A stretch of DNA of 64,000 nucleotides from Alistipes sp. Its GTDB lineage: Bacteria; Bacteroidota; Bacteroidia; Bacteroidales; Rikenellaceae. The position numbers and the translations under genes are program-made. The stretch is from contig JAIDUZ010000056.1 of the NCBI GenBank assembly GCA_029059935.1, forward strand, positions 1 to 64,000, read 5' to 3'. Each line of letters opens with the position of its first letter. The stretch's first letter is position 1. The notes beneath the pieces were generated by a model. That model was not told the DNA's origin. It did no database searches and saw nothing but the letters and a program-made list of their open reading frames with translations. This document shows positions 18,901 through 28,040 of the stretch, piece by piece.

Positions 18901-19219
18901 CCGCCGCGCCATGTGGAGCATCAAGTCCGACAACAAGCTGGCCATCACCTGCCCGATGGACTACTACCTGGAGGACGGTTCGTTCCTGCGTCTGAACACC
19001 ATCACGCTGGGTTACACGCTGCCCAAGAAGCTGCTCACCCGTGCGCACATCAATTCGCTGCGCGTCTACGTGACCCTGAACAACATCCACACCATCACCG
19101 GCTATTCGGGCTACGACCCCGAGGTTTCGTCGACGGCCAGCATCCTGACCGCCGGCATGGACTCGTCGTCCTATCCCCGTTCGAAGAGCTACGTGGTAGG
19201 TCTCAACCTGACTTTCTAA
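15923..19219 (+). CDS. SusC-type TonB-dependent outer membrane transporter
   Basis: Outer membrane channel of 1098 residues that imports oligosaccharides with its SusD partner. The order is signal peptide MRATLQRFAMLALTALLCVTASAVSA, a carboxypeptidase-regulatory-like domain (ITGRVVGPDDAPVIGATVF), a TonB-box region EEVVAIGYAKVKR, a plug (RGGSSITQSTTPLYIVDGF), and a 22-strand barrel ending in LNLTF with terminal Phe. From context the cargo is rhamnogalacturonan oligosaccharide. Oddly, codons 97-99 are a run of nine G (16211-16219), which would put the gene out of frame if one G were gained or lost. Confidence 0.95.
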   Translation: MRATLQRFAMLALTALLCVTASAVSAQNRTITGRVVGPDDAPVIGATVFATDGQHKSSPLAGATTDANGKYSLSVPANAAEITVQFIGYETQTQKIGGGRTAFDFTLNDSSVMMEEVVAIGYAKVKRKDLTGSSVSVMGDDLKNTPVATAAQALTGKAAGVNIVTQSGAPGADINITVRGGSSITQSTTPLYIVDGFAMENGLQNVDINDIATIDVLKDASATAIYGAQGSNGVILITTKSGKAGKTSVQYNTYFSFEKLGKKLDLLGVADYVKYQYEFQTYAGNVDKWTGMFGGDMTAADFYTGAYDRIAREYGNRAGIDWQDEVFGGYALTQNHNVSITGGTDKTQFMLSYNYNDQDGIMAKHGYKKNSVRAKINHELWKGVRLDFNTNFQSTNIEGGGSMGGMLKKTILQPVTGGIRYTNDQMLHTDLGDEMAAIDSQYDLNNPILENNAVQQNKITRQYSVNAGIEADLYKGLTWRTAGSYIWSQTREDYWDDGTTKTAETYKTAEQDDIHPWGRRYNSEKYSYQITNTLSYGNTFADKHTLNLLLGQETLYTESMNTKNTYYGFPENNFGLNDLSMAQSYERKSGISKNAIVSVFARAMYNYDNRYLVTATVRGDGSSKFSKGNKWGFFPSASAAWRISEERFWKDNGVADIIENLKLRVGYGTSGNCNIDNNMYATDYGSGHYAIGGADVSTLKPGDTVGNPNLKWETTTSTNVGLDLSMLRNRINLSVDWYNNQSNDLLIKNNIPTSTGYKYQYQNIGSVRNRGFEIVLNTININAGGFRWTTDFNISFNRSKVLAIYGESGDDYFTSSQESGHCMYMIKVGQPIGQFYGYLYDGVYTTDMFDQNPDGTYTLKSGIPYDKNRKRTDIQPGDMKLKRLSDAVDADGEPVFNSTANDDRTVIGQAQPKFTGGFQNTFTYKGFDLNVFMNFSYGNKIFNLSSQRFIGPYLPNQNTLAVMNSRFTLIDPATGKETKDLARLAELNPGQYDRRAMWSIKSDNKLAITCPMDYYLEDGSFLRLNTITLGYTLPKKLLTRAHINSLRVYVTLNNIHTITGYSGYDPEVSSTASILTAGMDSSSYPRSKSYVVGLNLTF

Positions 19220-19239
19220 CAACCTGAGAATACATCCCT

Positions 19240-21093
19240 ATGAAAAGGACAATGATATATCTGGCGGCAGCGGTTCTCTCGCTGGGCGCCACCTCGTGCG
19301 AGGATTTCCTGGAGATTCCGTCGGAAACCAAGTTCGACAGCAACTCGATTTTCGAAACGACAGGGCGTGCCGAAATGGCCGTTCTGGCAGCCTACCACGC
19401 CGGTTACAACCGTGAGATGTGGTACCAGCTCGGCATGGGCACCGACGAGGTGATCTCCACCGAGGGCGACACCAACTCCAAGAACCAGATCGGCAACTAC
19501 CTCATGAGCGGCAGCGTCACCGGTTCTTCGCTCTACACCGCTTCCTACACGGCCATCGAGTATGCCAACGTCTGCATCCGCGGCATCGAGGCCATGGCCC
19601 AGACCACCGAGAACAAGCGCCTCCTGGGCGAGGCTTACGCCATCCGCGCCGCCGCGTTCCTCAACCTGGTGCGTTACTGGGGCGACGTTCCCTATCCGAC
19701 GGTTCCCGTCTCCGAGATGGGCACGTTCCTCTCTTCGCGCGTCAGCCGCGACGTGATTCTTGACGGTTGCGTCGAAGACTTGCAGAAAGCCACGGAGCTC
19801 ATCCCCTGGAAGAGCGAGATTTCGGGCTTCACCCCCGAGCGTTACTGCAAGGAATCGGCCTACGGCATCCTGGCCCGCGTGGCCCTCTATGCCGCCGGTT
19901 ATTCGCTGCGTTGGAACCTCGACACCGTACCCTACGATGCCGGTACGCTCCGCATCGCCAAGCGCGACGATGCCGCCCGCGTCAAGGAACTCAACAAGAT
20001 TGCCGCCGACGCCTGCGCCGAAGTCATCGCCCGCGCCTCGTTCGAGCTCAACGACAGCTACGAAGAGATTTTCCGCGACCTGTTGAACGGCGAATACAAC
20101 AAGGAGTCGATGCTCGAACAGGGCCAGTACGGCACCAACGTCAACGTCGAGAACGGCTACACCAACGGTATGTTCAGCCACACGAGCAGCATGTTCGGCA
20201 AGGCCCAGCCCGCCATGATGGTCAATCCGGCGCTCTACTTCGACTTCGAGGAGGGCGACACGCGCCGCGACGTCACCGTCTGCCAGTATGCCGCCGACAA
20301 CAAGAGCATGTTGCAGCTGCTGCCCTACGGTTCCTACCAGATCGGCAAGTTCCGCGTCGTGTGGAAGTCGGAGATCGGCACCGCCGCCAACAAGCGCGAC
20401 ATCAACTGGCCGTGGCTGCGCTACTCCCACATCCTGCTGATGTATGCCGAGGCGCTCAACGAGTACCACGGTGCTCCCAACGACGAGGCGAAAAACGCCC
20501 TCAAGGAGATCCGCAAGCGCGCCTTCGGCGGCGACGAGAGCAAGGTCGGCACCATTCCGAGCGACCACGACGGCTTCCTCACGGCCCTCATCAAGGAAAA
20601 CAAGCTGGAATTCGCCTGCGAGGCATGGCGCCGCACGGAGCTCTGCCGCTGGGGCATCCTCTACGAGACGCTCACGCAGAACAAGCAGGACCTCATCGAC
20701 CTGGCTGCCTGCACGCCCGGCACGCGCTTCGAGAACATCGACTGCTACCGCGCCTACATTCCCGTCAAGGGCGAATTCGAAGACCCGCACGTAACCTTGG
20801 AGTGCATCGCATTCAAGAGCAAGCCGGCCTCCAGCGAAGTCCCCGAAGGCTACACCCTGATCGAGATGCACAACAACAAGGGAGCCGCCAACTCCAACCT
20901 CAAATACCAGACGGCTGCGTTCGACTCGGAGACCGGCGAGAACCTGGGCAAGGAAGGTTTCACCAACTTGTCGTGGTACAAGTCGCTCTTCCGCGGTCTG
21001 GTGAAGAACAAGTCGGAAATCTGCCCCTTGTCGCAGACCGCCGTGCTCGACGTCAACGCCGGCATCCGCGACCAGCAGTGCCCCGCCTATTAA
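19240..21093 (+). CDS. SusD/RagB-type glycan-binding lipoprotein
   Basis: Surface lipoprotein of 617 residues that caps the preceding SusC channel and captures glycan. The signal peptide ends in a lipobox (LSLGATSC). Helical TPR-like segments typical of SusD follow, including LLGEAYAIRAAAFLNLVRYWGDVPY, and the C-terminal RagB part has WPWLRYSHILLMYAEALNE. It starts 20 bases after susC and ends at a strong terminator, so SusC and SusD form a two-gene unit. Confidence 0.95.
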   Translation: MKRTMIYLAAAVLSLGATSCEDFLEIPSETKFDSNSIFETTGRAEMAVLAAYHAGYNREMWYQLGMGTDEVISTEGDTNSKNQIGNYLMSGSVTGSSLYTASYTAIEYANVCIRGIEAMAQTTENKRLLGEAYAIRAAAFLNLVRYWGDVPYPTVPVSEMGTFLSSRVSRDVILDGCVEDLQKATELIPWKSEISGFTPERYCKESAYGILARVALYAAGYSLRWNLDTVPYDAGTLRIAKRDDAARVKELNKIAADACAEVIARASFELNDSYEEIFRDLLNGEYNKESMLEQGQYGTNVNVENGYTNGMFSHTSSMFGKAQPAMMVNPALYFDFEEGDTRRDVTVCQYAADNKSMLQLLPYGSYQIGKFRVVWKSEIGTAANKRDINWPWLRYSHILLMYAEALNEYHGAPNDEAKNALKEIRKRAFGGDESKVGTIPSDHDGFLTALIKENKLEFACEAWRRTELCRWGILYETLTQNKQDLIDLAACTPGTRFENIDCYRAYIPVKGEFEDPHVTLECIAFKSKPASSEVPEGYTLIEMHNNKGAANSNLKYQTAAFDSETGENLGKEGFTNLSWYKSLFRGLVKNKSEICPLSQTAVLDVNAGIRDQQCPAY

Positions 21094-21125
21094 ACCGCAT
21101 CGCCATAAGGGCATAACCTGATAGC

Positions 21126-21172
21126 AAGGCCCTTTGCCGGAGTTGTTCGACTGCCAGCAAAGGGCCTTTTTT
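21126..21172 (+). terminator. Rho-independent terminator after susD
   Basis: AAGGCCCTTTGC (21126-21137) pairs with GCAAAGGGCCTT (21157-21168) as a perfect 12-bp stem, followed by TTTT. It ends the susCD unit. Confidence 0.88.
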
Positions 21173-21199
21173 CACGAGACGTTTACATACTATGGATGT

Positions 21200-21290
21200 A
21201 CCGACGGTTCGAGGATTCGAATCCTTTCGGTTCTCCGACCGAAGTCCCTCCCAAGGGAGGGGTGCGGGGTGGGGTCCAAGACTGAATACG
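21200..21290. repeat. Hairpin-rich gap before the PL1 lyase
   Basis: Three inverted repeats lie in a row: the palindrome GGATTCGAATCC, TTCGGT/ACCGAA, and CCCTCCC-AA-GGGAGGG, followed by GTGCGGGGTGGGG. The first part resembles a tRNA T-arm and acceptor 3' half, but lacks the conserved G-C pair and any 5' half. The region carries no open frame of note and no clear promoter. It could be a dispersed repeat or a remnant. Confidence 0.4.
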
Positions 21291-21388
21291 ACGCCAAAGG
21301 CAGCGAGCCGCGACGCTCGGATTCGAAATGCGGTCCTCAGACGCCGGTACATCAAAGTATATAGATAGGTTTCACAAATTCCGCAACC

Positions 21389-22711
21389 ATGAAACGATTG
21401 CTGACACTGTTCCTCGCTTCGGTCGGGTTTCTGACCTCGCAAGCCCAGTCCCTCGCCTTTCCCACGGCCGAGGGCGGCGGACGCCATGCCACGGGAGGCC
21501 GCGGCGGACGGGTCATCAAGGTCACCGACCTCTCCGACGACGGCCCCGGCACGCTACGCCAGGCCTTGCGCGAAAAAGGGCCCCGCACCGTGATTTTCGA
21601 AGTTGCCGGCACCATCGAACTGAAAAGCCCCCTCGTCATCCGCGAGGGCGACCTCACGCTTGCAGGCCAGAGCGCCCCGGGCGACGGCATCTGCATCAAG
21701 GGCTATCCTGTGCGCATCGCCGCCGACAACGTCATCGTCCGTTACCTGCGCTTCCGCATGGGCGACATCGCCGGCATCGTCGACGACGCCCTCGGCGGCC
21801 GCAAAATCCGCGACGTCATCATCGACCACTGTTCCTGTTCGTGGTCCATCGACGAGTGCGTCTCTTTCTACGAGACCGAGCGTTTCACCCTCCAGTGGTG
21901 CCTCGTGTCGCATTCGCTCTCCAAGTCCAAGCACGAAAAGGGGGCCCACGGCTTCGGCGGCATCTGGGGCGGCAGCAACGCCACGTTCCACCACAACCTG
22001 CTCGCCCACCATTCGTCGCGCAACCCGCGCTTCGGGTCCGACGGCTTCGCGCCCGTCTCGTTCCGCCACAACGTGGTCTTCAACTGGGGTTTCAAGGCGG
22101 CTTACGGCGGCGGACGCCACGGCCGCATCGACATGACCGACAATTATTACAAGCCCGGACCCGCTACGCGGCCCGAGAAACGCAGCTGCCTGATCGACGC
22201 TTCGGAGGACGGCACGTCGCGCTGCTTCCTGGCGCGCAACATTCTGGAGGGATGCGACGCCGTCACCCGCGACAACGGACTGGGGCTCTGCGAAAACCGC
22301 CGCGACTCCACGCTGAGCGACCGGCCTTTCACGGCCGGAGCCGAATACGACGAGGACGCCTTCACGGCCTATCGCCGCGTGCTCGGCCAGGCCGGCTGTT
22401 CGCACCGCCGCGACGCCTACGACCGGCGCGTGATAAAAGAGGTGCGCCAAGGCACCTTCAAACCCTACGGCGCTTCGTTCGATGGCGGCGGCAACGGCAT
22501 CATCGACTCGCAGGACGAGGTGGGCGGCTGGCCGGTCCTGCGCGGGGGCAAGGCCCCCAAGGACAGCGACGGCGACGGCATCCCCGACCGCTGGGAGCGC
22601 CGCCACGGACTCGACCCGGACGACCCGGACGACGGTGCGCTTCGTTCGCTGAGCGCCGACTACACCAATTTGGAGGTCTATCTCGAATCGATATTGCCCA
22701 AAAATCGCTAA
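21389..22711 (+). CDS. PL1-type pectate lyase
   Basis: Secreted parallel beta-helix lyase of 440 residues that cleaves polygalacturonate by beta-elimination. It has signal peptide MKRLLTLFLASVGFLTSQAQ, then the family start FPTAEGGGRHATGGRGGRV. The core includes VTDLSDDGPGTLRQAL, PGDGICIKGYPVRIAADNVIVRYLRFR, the SWSIDE segment and HHNLLAHHSSRNPR with the catalytic-region Arg. It breaks up homogalacturonan next to the rhamnogalacturonan chain. It follows the susD terminator, so it needs its own promoter, which I could not identify with confidence. Confidence 0.88.
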   Translation: MKRLLTLFLASVGFLTSQAQSLAFPTAEGGGRHATGGRGGRVIKVTDLSDDGPGTLRQALREKGPRTVIFEVAGTIELKSPLVIREGDLTLAGQSAPGDGICIKGYPVRIAADNVIVRYLRFRMGDIAGIVDDALGGRKIRDVIIDHCSCSWSIDECVSFYETERFTLQWCLVSHSLSKSKHEKGAHGFGGIWGGSNATFHHNLLAHHSSRNPRFGSDGFAPVSFRHNVVFNWGFKAAYGGGRHGRIDMTDNYYKPGPATRPEKRSCLIDASEDGTSRCFLARNILEGCDAVTRDNGLGLCENRRDSTLSDRPFTAGAEYDEDAFTAYRRVLGQAGCSHRRDAYDRRVIKEVRQGTFKPYGASFDGGGNGIIDSQDEVGGWPVLRGGKAPKDSDGDGIPDRWERRHGLDPDDPDDGALRSLSADYTNLEVYLESILPKNR

Positions 22712-22739
22712 CTTTACCGACAAACAAAACGAACCCCAA

Positions 22740-24836
22740 ATGTCAAGATTCCGCACGATTCTGTTAACCCTCTGTCTGGCAGCCGGCTGCACCGCAGCCC
22801 GCCAGGAACCCATCGACCGCGAGGCGCTCGTCGCGCGCAACAGCCCCACGGTGACGAGCCTCGATTCGCTGGCGTCGCTCTCGGTGGGCAACGGCGAGTT
22901 CGCCATGACGGTCGACGCCACCGGACTGCAGACGTTCCCCGAACTCTACAGCAAGGGCGTGCCCCTCGGCACGCAGAGCCAGTGGGGCTGGCACAGCTTC
23001 GCCAACCCTGAAAAATATACGCACGACGAGACGCTGCGCGACTACGACTTCGGCCGCGGCCGCACCGAACCCTACGCCGTGCAGTTCAACGAGGCGGGAC
23101 GCCCGAAGAGCGCCGCCGACTGGTACCGCGTCAACCCCCACCGCCTGCACCTGGGCATCATCGGCTTCGACAGCCTCGCACCCGACGAGGTGAGCGGCAT
23201 CCGCCAGCGGCTCGACTTGTGGCAAGGCCGCATCGACTCGCACTTCGCCGTTGGCGGCAGGGAGGTCGACGTCGTCACGGTCTGCCATCCCGAAAAGGAT
23301 ATGATCGCCGCCGACATCCGCACCGCGGCCATGCTGCCCGTCATCGTCCGCTTCCCCTATCCCACGGGCGGCCACTGCGACGACGCATGCGACTGGTCGC
23401 GCGACGAAGCGCACAGCTCGGAGCTCGTGGAGCAAACCGCGGGGCATGCGCTGATTCGCCGCACGCTCGACGCCACCGCCTATTACGTGGTCCTCGACTT
23501 CGAGGGTGCCGAGCTGGCGCAGACGGGGCGCAACCGCTTCGTGCTCACCCCCACGGCCGAACACTACACCCTGCGCGCCGGCTTCTATGGCAGCGCTCCC
23601 ACCGAAGCGCAGCCCGACACCGATGCCACCCTCGCCGCCGCGGCCGATTACTGGCGCAGCTACTGGACCGAGGGCGGCGCCGTCGACTTCAGCCGCTGCA
23701 CCGACTCCCGGGCCGCCGAACTCGAACGCCGCATCGTCTTGTCGCAGTATCTGTTGGGCATCCAGTGCGCCGGCAGCTGCCCCCCGCAGGAGACGGGCCT
23801 CACCTACAATTCGTGGTTCGGCAAGTTCCACCTCGAAATGATCTGGTGGCACCAGGCGCAGTTCGCGCTGTGGGGCCGTGAGAAGCTGCTGGCCCGCACG
23901 CTCGACTGGTACCCCTCCGTGGAGCCCGTCGCACGCGAAATCGCCCGCCGGCAGGGCTTCGAGGGCATCCGCTGGATGAAGATGACCGATCCGTCGGGCA
24001 TCGAGGCCCCCTCCAAGGTGGGTTCGTTCCTCATCTGGCAGCAGCCCCACTACATCTACCTCGCCGAACTGGTCTACCGCGCGGACCCCTCGGAGGAGAC
24101 GCTGAAAAAATATTACGACCTGGTGCAGAAGACGGCCGAATTCATGGTCTCGTTCGCCGAATACGACGGACTGGGCAACCGCTACATCCTGCGCGGCGCC
24201 ATCCCGGCGCAGGAGACCCTGCGTGCCGCCGAGACGGTCAATCCGCCTTTCGAACTCTCCTACTGGCACTTCGCCCTCTCCACGGCCCAGAAATGGCGCG
24301 AGCGCATGGGACTGGGGCGCAACCTGCAATGGGACGAGCTGATCGACAAGCTCTCGCCTCTGGCGGCCAAGGAGGGGCTCTACCTCGCGGCCGAAACGGC
24401 GGAGGACACCTACCGGGACATCCGCTTCACCTCCGACCACATGGCCGTGCTGGGCGCCCTGGGCATCCTGCCCCAGTGTCCGCTCGTGCGCACGGACCTC
24501 ATGCACAACACCTTCGACTGGATCTACGACAACTGGAACTGGGGCCGCACCTGGGGCTGGGACTACCCCATGACGGCCATGAACGCCGTGCGCCTCGGCG
24601 AGCCCGAAAAGGCGCTCAACGCCCTGCTCATGGACAAGCGCACCAACACCTACCTCGTCAACGGCCACAACTACCAGGATGCGCGCCTGCGCTGCTACCT
24701 GCCCGGCAACGGCGGTCTGCTGACGGCCGTGGCGCTGATGTGCGCCGGCTGGGACGGCTGCGATGTCGAAAACCCCGGATTCCCCAAGGACGGCACGTGG
24801 GACGTGCGCTGGGAGGGTCTGAAACCGATGCCCTGA
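22740..24836 (+). CDS. Putative six-hairpin glycosidase lipoprotein, family not assigned
   Basis: A 698-residue protein with lipoprotein signal (LTLCLAAGC). It has an N-terminal beta domain (LSVGNGEFAMTVDATGLQTFP) to about residue 280 and a helical C-terminal part resembling (alpha/alpha)6 barrels of the GH65/GH95 type: WFGKFHLEMIWWHQAQFALWGR, GFEGIRWMKMTDPSGIEAPS, FLIWQQPHYIYLAEL and NWNWGRTWGWDYPMTA. Acidic residues in these blocks are candidates for catalysis. Similar proteins occur in Bacteroidetes without known function, as far as I recall. Its place between a pectate lyase and rhamnosidase-like genes points to an exo-glycosidase acting on pectin fragments. A TAACTTTA box overlaps the stop of the gene before (22709-22716). 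Confidence 0.7.
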   Translation: MSRFRTILLTLCLAAGCTAARQEPIDREALVARNSPTVTSLDSLASLSVGNGEFAMTVDATGLQTFPELYSKGVPLGTQSQWGWHSFANPEKYTHDETLRDYDFGRGRTEPYAVQFNEAGRPKSAADWYRVNPHRLHLGIIGFDSLAPDEVSGIRQRLDLWQGRIDSHFAVGGREVDVVTVCHPEKDMIAADIRTAAMLPVIVRFPYPTGGHCDDACDWSRDEAHSSELVEQTAGHALIRRTLDATAYYVVLDFEGAELAQTGRNRFVLTPTAEHYTLRAGFYGSAPTEAQPDTDATLAAAADYWRSYWTEGGAVDFSRCTDSRAAELERRIVLSQYLLGIQCAGSCPPQETGLTYNSWFGKFHLEMIWWHQAQFALWGREKLLARTLDWYPSVEPVAREIARRQGFEGIRWMKMTDPSGIEAPSKVGSFLIWQQPHYIYLAELVYRADPSEETLKKYYDLVQKTAEFMVSFAEYDGLGNRYILRGAIPAQETLRAAETVNPPFELSYWHFALSTAQKWRERMGLGRNLQWDELIDKLSPLAAKEGLYLAAETAEDTYRDIRFTSDHMAVLGALGILPQCPLVRTDLMHNTFDWIYDNWNWGRTWGWDYPMTAMNAVRLGEPEKALNALLMDKRTNTYLVNGHNYQDARLRCYLPGNGGLLTAVALMCAGWDGCDVENPGFPKDGTWDVRWEGLKPMP

Positions 24837-24849
24837 TACCGAACCTACG

Positions 24850-27800
24850 ATGCGACGGACCATCCTCCTCATCGCGGCCCTGCTCACGAGCGCGGTGCCG
24901 GCCGCGGCGCAGAGCGTGAAGCCTGCGGCGGTCAACGAAGACTATAGCTGGAACACCGCAGCGGCCACCCCGCGGCCGCTGCACTACCGACCCGCAGGCA
25001 GCGGCGCCGAGACCACCGACGGCACGGCGCGCTTCAACCGGGCGCTCTACGGCGCCCACTCGGGTTTCCGCCTGGAGTGCAGCGACATGCCCGAATTCGG
25101 GCTCTACCTTCCCCGCATGGGCGGCAACCTGCGCTTCGACATCCCCTGCGAACATTGCACCGCCCGCTACGAGGCCGGGCGCATGCTCTACCGGCTCGAC
25201 GACCGGGTCGAGATCGAGGCGCAGGTGCTCCGGTCGGAGGATGCGGCGCTGTGGCGGCTCACCAACACGGGCGATGAGGCCATCCGCGCCGGACTGCGGT
25301 TCGGCGGCGTGGCCGACGTGAAGTTCTACCGCGAGGGCGACCTCGGCGTCGACAAGCCCGACTGCTTCGACTTCAAGCCCGAATACTGTGCGGGCAACCT
25401 CTACACCGTCGACGGCCGCACCGCCACGGTGGAGTACGGCCGCAAGGAGCGCGCCGTGCTGCGGCTCACGCTGCCGACCGACCAGATCGTCATCACGGAG
25501 CATCCGGCCTTGCAGGCTTCGCTGACCCTCGCTCCGGGCGAAACACGCTACATGGCCGTTTACCCCGCAACATCGCAGGGCAGCTTCGCTCCCGACGCCC
25601 TCCCCGCACGCTTCGCCGAGGCGGAGGCCGCACGGGCCGATTTGGCCGGCGCCCTGACAATCCGCACGCCCGACCCCTGCATCACGCCCATCGGCGAAGC
25701 GCTGGCTCTGGCGGCCGACGGACTGTGGAGCGGCGAGGTATGGCTCCACGGCGCCGTGGGCTGGCGGGCACCCTACAGCGGCTGGCGCGGCGCCTACGTG
25801 GGCGACGCCCTGGGCTGGCACGAGCGGGCCCGCAGGCATTTCGACACCTACGCGGCCAACCAGGCTGTCGGCATCCCGCCCGTCTACGCCCATCCGCGCC
25901 AGGATTCGACACTCAACCTCGCCCGGGCCGAAAAACGGTGGGGCACACCGATGTACAGCGACGGCTACATCGCCCGCCGCCCCGGCAAAAAGGAGGAGAT
26001 GTCGCACTACGACATGAACCTCTGCTACATCGACGAGCTGCTGCGCCACCTGGCATGGACCGGCGACCGGGAGTACGCCCGGCGGATTTTTCCTGTCATC
26101 GACCGCCACCTGAAGTGGGAGAAGCGCAACTTCGACCCCGACGGCGACCACCTCTACGACGCCTATTGCTGCATCTGGGCCAGCGACGCGCTCTACTACA
26201 CGGGCGGCGCCGTCACCCACTCCACCGCCTATAACTACTATGCCAACCGCCAGGCGGCCCGCATCGCCGAAGCCATCGGCATCGACCCCGCGCCCTACCG
26301 CCGGGAGGCCGACGCCATCCTCGCGGCCCTGCGGCGCGAACTGTGGCTGTCCGACAAGGGACACTGGGCCGAATACCGCGACAAAATGGGCCACCGCCGC
26401 CTGCACGAGAACGCCGCCGTGTGGACCGTCTACCACGCCATCGACTCCGAGACGGCCGACCCGTTCGAAGCATGGGCGGCGACCGAATACGTCGAGCGGC
26501 ATATTCCGCACATCCCCGTCGTATCGCCCGACCTCGAAGAGGGCTACGCCGTCGTCTCCACCACCGACTGGAAGCCTTACTCGTGGAGCATCAACAACGT
26601 GGCCGTGGCCGAAGTGATGCACACGGCTTTGGCCTATTGGCAGGCCGACCGTCCCGAAGAGGCGTTCCGGCTGATGAAAAGCGTGGCGCTGGACAACATG
26701 TATCTCGGCGCTTCACCGCTCAACTTCGGGCAGATCAGCCACTACGACGCCGCACGGGGCGAATGCTACCGCGACTTCGGCGACCCGGTGGGCGTGTGGT
26801 CGAGGGCGCTGGTCGAAGGACTCTACGGCATCCGGCCCGACCTCTTCGGCGGCCGCGTGAAGCTGCGACCGGGCTTCCCGGCTGCGTGGGACGAAGCCTC
26901 CGTCGACATGGCCGACCTGAGCTATTCGATGCTCCGCGACGCACGCGGCGTGCGTTACTCGGTGGAGAACCGGTTCCCGGCCGGCACACGCATCGAGCTG
27001 ACGGTTCCGGTCTCTGTCGACGGTGTGAAATCGGTGAAAGTCAACGGCCGCCGCACCGCCTGGCAGCTCGTCGAAAATTCTGTCGGCATGCCCCGCATCC
27101 GCATCGACGCGGGCGACGCTCCCCGGCTTGAAATCGAAATCGCGTGGCTGCCGGCCCGCAAACACCGGGTGGAAACAGGCATCCGCGAAACCCGTACGGT
27201 AGGGCCCGTCGACTTCGTACGCATGGAGCAGGCCAACGTCGCCTGGTGGCAGCCTTCCTGCCGCCCGGAGACTCCGCAGCCGGCGCCCGACAACGGCTTC
27301 GACGACATCCGCCGCGAGGCCTGCCGCACGGTCGACGTGCCGTTCAACGCTTCGGTGACCGACATTTTCCGCAACCGCTACCTCTCGCCGCGACCCGACT
27401 GCACGACCTTGCAGATACCCGTGCAGGGCATCGGCGAGTGGTGCCACCCCAAGCAGACGGCCGAAATCGACGACAGCGGCCTGCGGGCCCTGGCAGGCGA
27501 CGCGGGCGTCATCGAAACTTCGCTCGGCATCCCGTTCCGCACCCCGGCCGAGGGTCCCAACATCCTCTACACCTCGTTGTGGGACAACTATCCCGATACT
27601 GCGACCGTTTCCCTCGAAGGACGCGCCGCGCACGCCTACCTTCTGCTGGCCGGCTCCACCAACCACATGCAGTACGACATCGCCAACGGCGTTGTCACGG
27701 TGGTCTACGCCGACGGTACGGAAGAACGGTTCGAACTTGTCAACCCCACGACCTGGGCCCCCATCGAGCAGGATTTCTACTTCGACCAAGGAGCTTTCGC

Positions 27801-28038
27801 GCTGCCCGAAGGGGTGCTGCCGCCCTACCGGCTCCACCTCGGGTCGGGACGCGTCAGCCGCCGTCTGGGCGACGAGCTGGGCATCGAGGGGGTCTACGGA
27901 CGCCTTATCGACGGGGGCGCCGCAACGTTGGTCGACCTGCGGCTCGACCCCGAGAAAGAGTTGCGCGAACTGCGTCTCGAAACCCTGTCCAACGACGTGG
28001 TCATCGGTCTGATGGCCGTGACCCTGCAAAACGAATAA
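24850..28038 (+). CDS. DUF4450-type putative glycosidase
   Basis: Secreted protein of 1062 residues with signal peptide MRRTILLIAALLTSAVPAAAQ. It begins with a beta-sandwich part, then a helical toroid (about residues 290-680: VWLHGAVGWRAPYSGWRGAY, EMSHYDMNLCYIDELLRHL, LYDAYCCIWASDALYY). A C-terminal beta region of about 380 residues follows. The pattern matches the DUF4450 proteins common in Bacteroides pectin loci, which look like six-hairpin glycosidases. Activity is unknown to me. It starts 13 bases after the preceding putative glycosidase and ends 2 bases before the GH106 gene, so all three are probably cotranscribed. Confidence 0.72.
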   Translation: MRRTILLIAALLTSAVPAAAQSVKPAAVNEDYSWNTAAATPRPLHYRPAGSGAETTDGTARFNRALYGAHSGFRLECSDMPEFGLYLPRMGGNLRFDIPCEHCTARYEAGRMLYRLDDRVEIEAQVLRSEDAALWRLTNTGDEAIRAGLRFGGVADVKFYREGDLGVDKPDCFDFKPEYCAGNLYTVDGRTATVEYGRKERAVLRLTLPTDQIVITEHPALQASLTLAPGETRYMAVYPATSQGSFAPDALPARFAEAEAARADLAGALTIRTPDPCITPIGEALALAADGLWSGEVWLHGAVGWRAPYSGWRGAYVGDALGWHERARRHFDTYAANQAVGIPPVYAHPRQDSTLNLARAEKRWGTPMYSDGYIARRPGKKEEMSHYDMNLCYIDELLRHLAWTGDREYARRIFPVIDRHLKWEKRNFDPDGDHLYDAYCCIWASDALYYTGGAVTHSTAYNYYANRQAARIAEAIGIDPAPYRREADAILAALRRELWLSDKGHWAEYRDKMGHRRLHENAAVWTVYHAIDSETADPFEAWAATEYVERHIPHIPVVSPDLEEGYAVVSTTDWKPYSWSINNVAVAEVMHTALAYWQADRPEEAFRLMKSVALDNMYLGASPLNFGQISHYDAARGECYRDFGDPVGVWSRALVEGLYGIRPDLFGGRVKLRPGFPAAWDEASVDMADLSYSMLRDARGVRYSVENRFPAGTRIELTVPVSVDGVKSVKVNGRRTAWQLVENSVGMPRIRIDAGDAPRLEIEIAWLPARKHRVETGIRETRTVGPVDFVRMEQANVAWWQPSCRPETPQPAPDNGFDDIRREACRTVDVPFNASVTDIFRNRYLSPRPDCTTLQIPVQGIGEWCHPKQTAEIDDSGLRALAGDAGVIETSLGIPFRTPAEGPNILYTSLWDNYPDTATVSLEGRAAHAYLLLAGSTNHMQYDIANGVVTVVYADGTEERFELVNPTTWAPIEQDFYFDQGAFALPEGVLPPYRLHLGSGRVSRRLGDELGIEGVYGRLIDGGAATLVDLRLDPEKELRELRLETLSNDVVIGLMAVTLQNE

Positions 28039-28040
28039 CC

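Noticed and set aside
21210-21250. tRNA gene
   Set aside because: The T-arm-like palindrome lacks the conserved G53-C61 pair, and no D-arm, anticodon arm or 5' acceptor half is found upstream.
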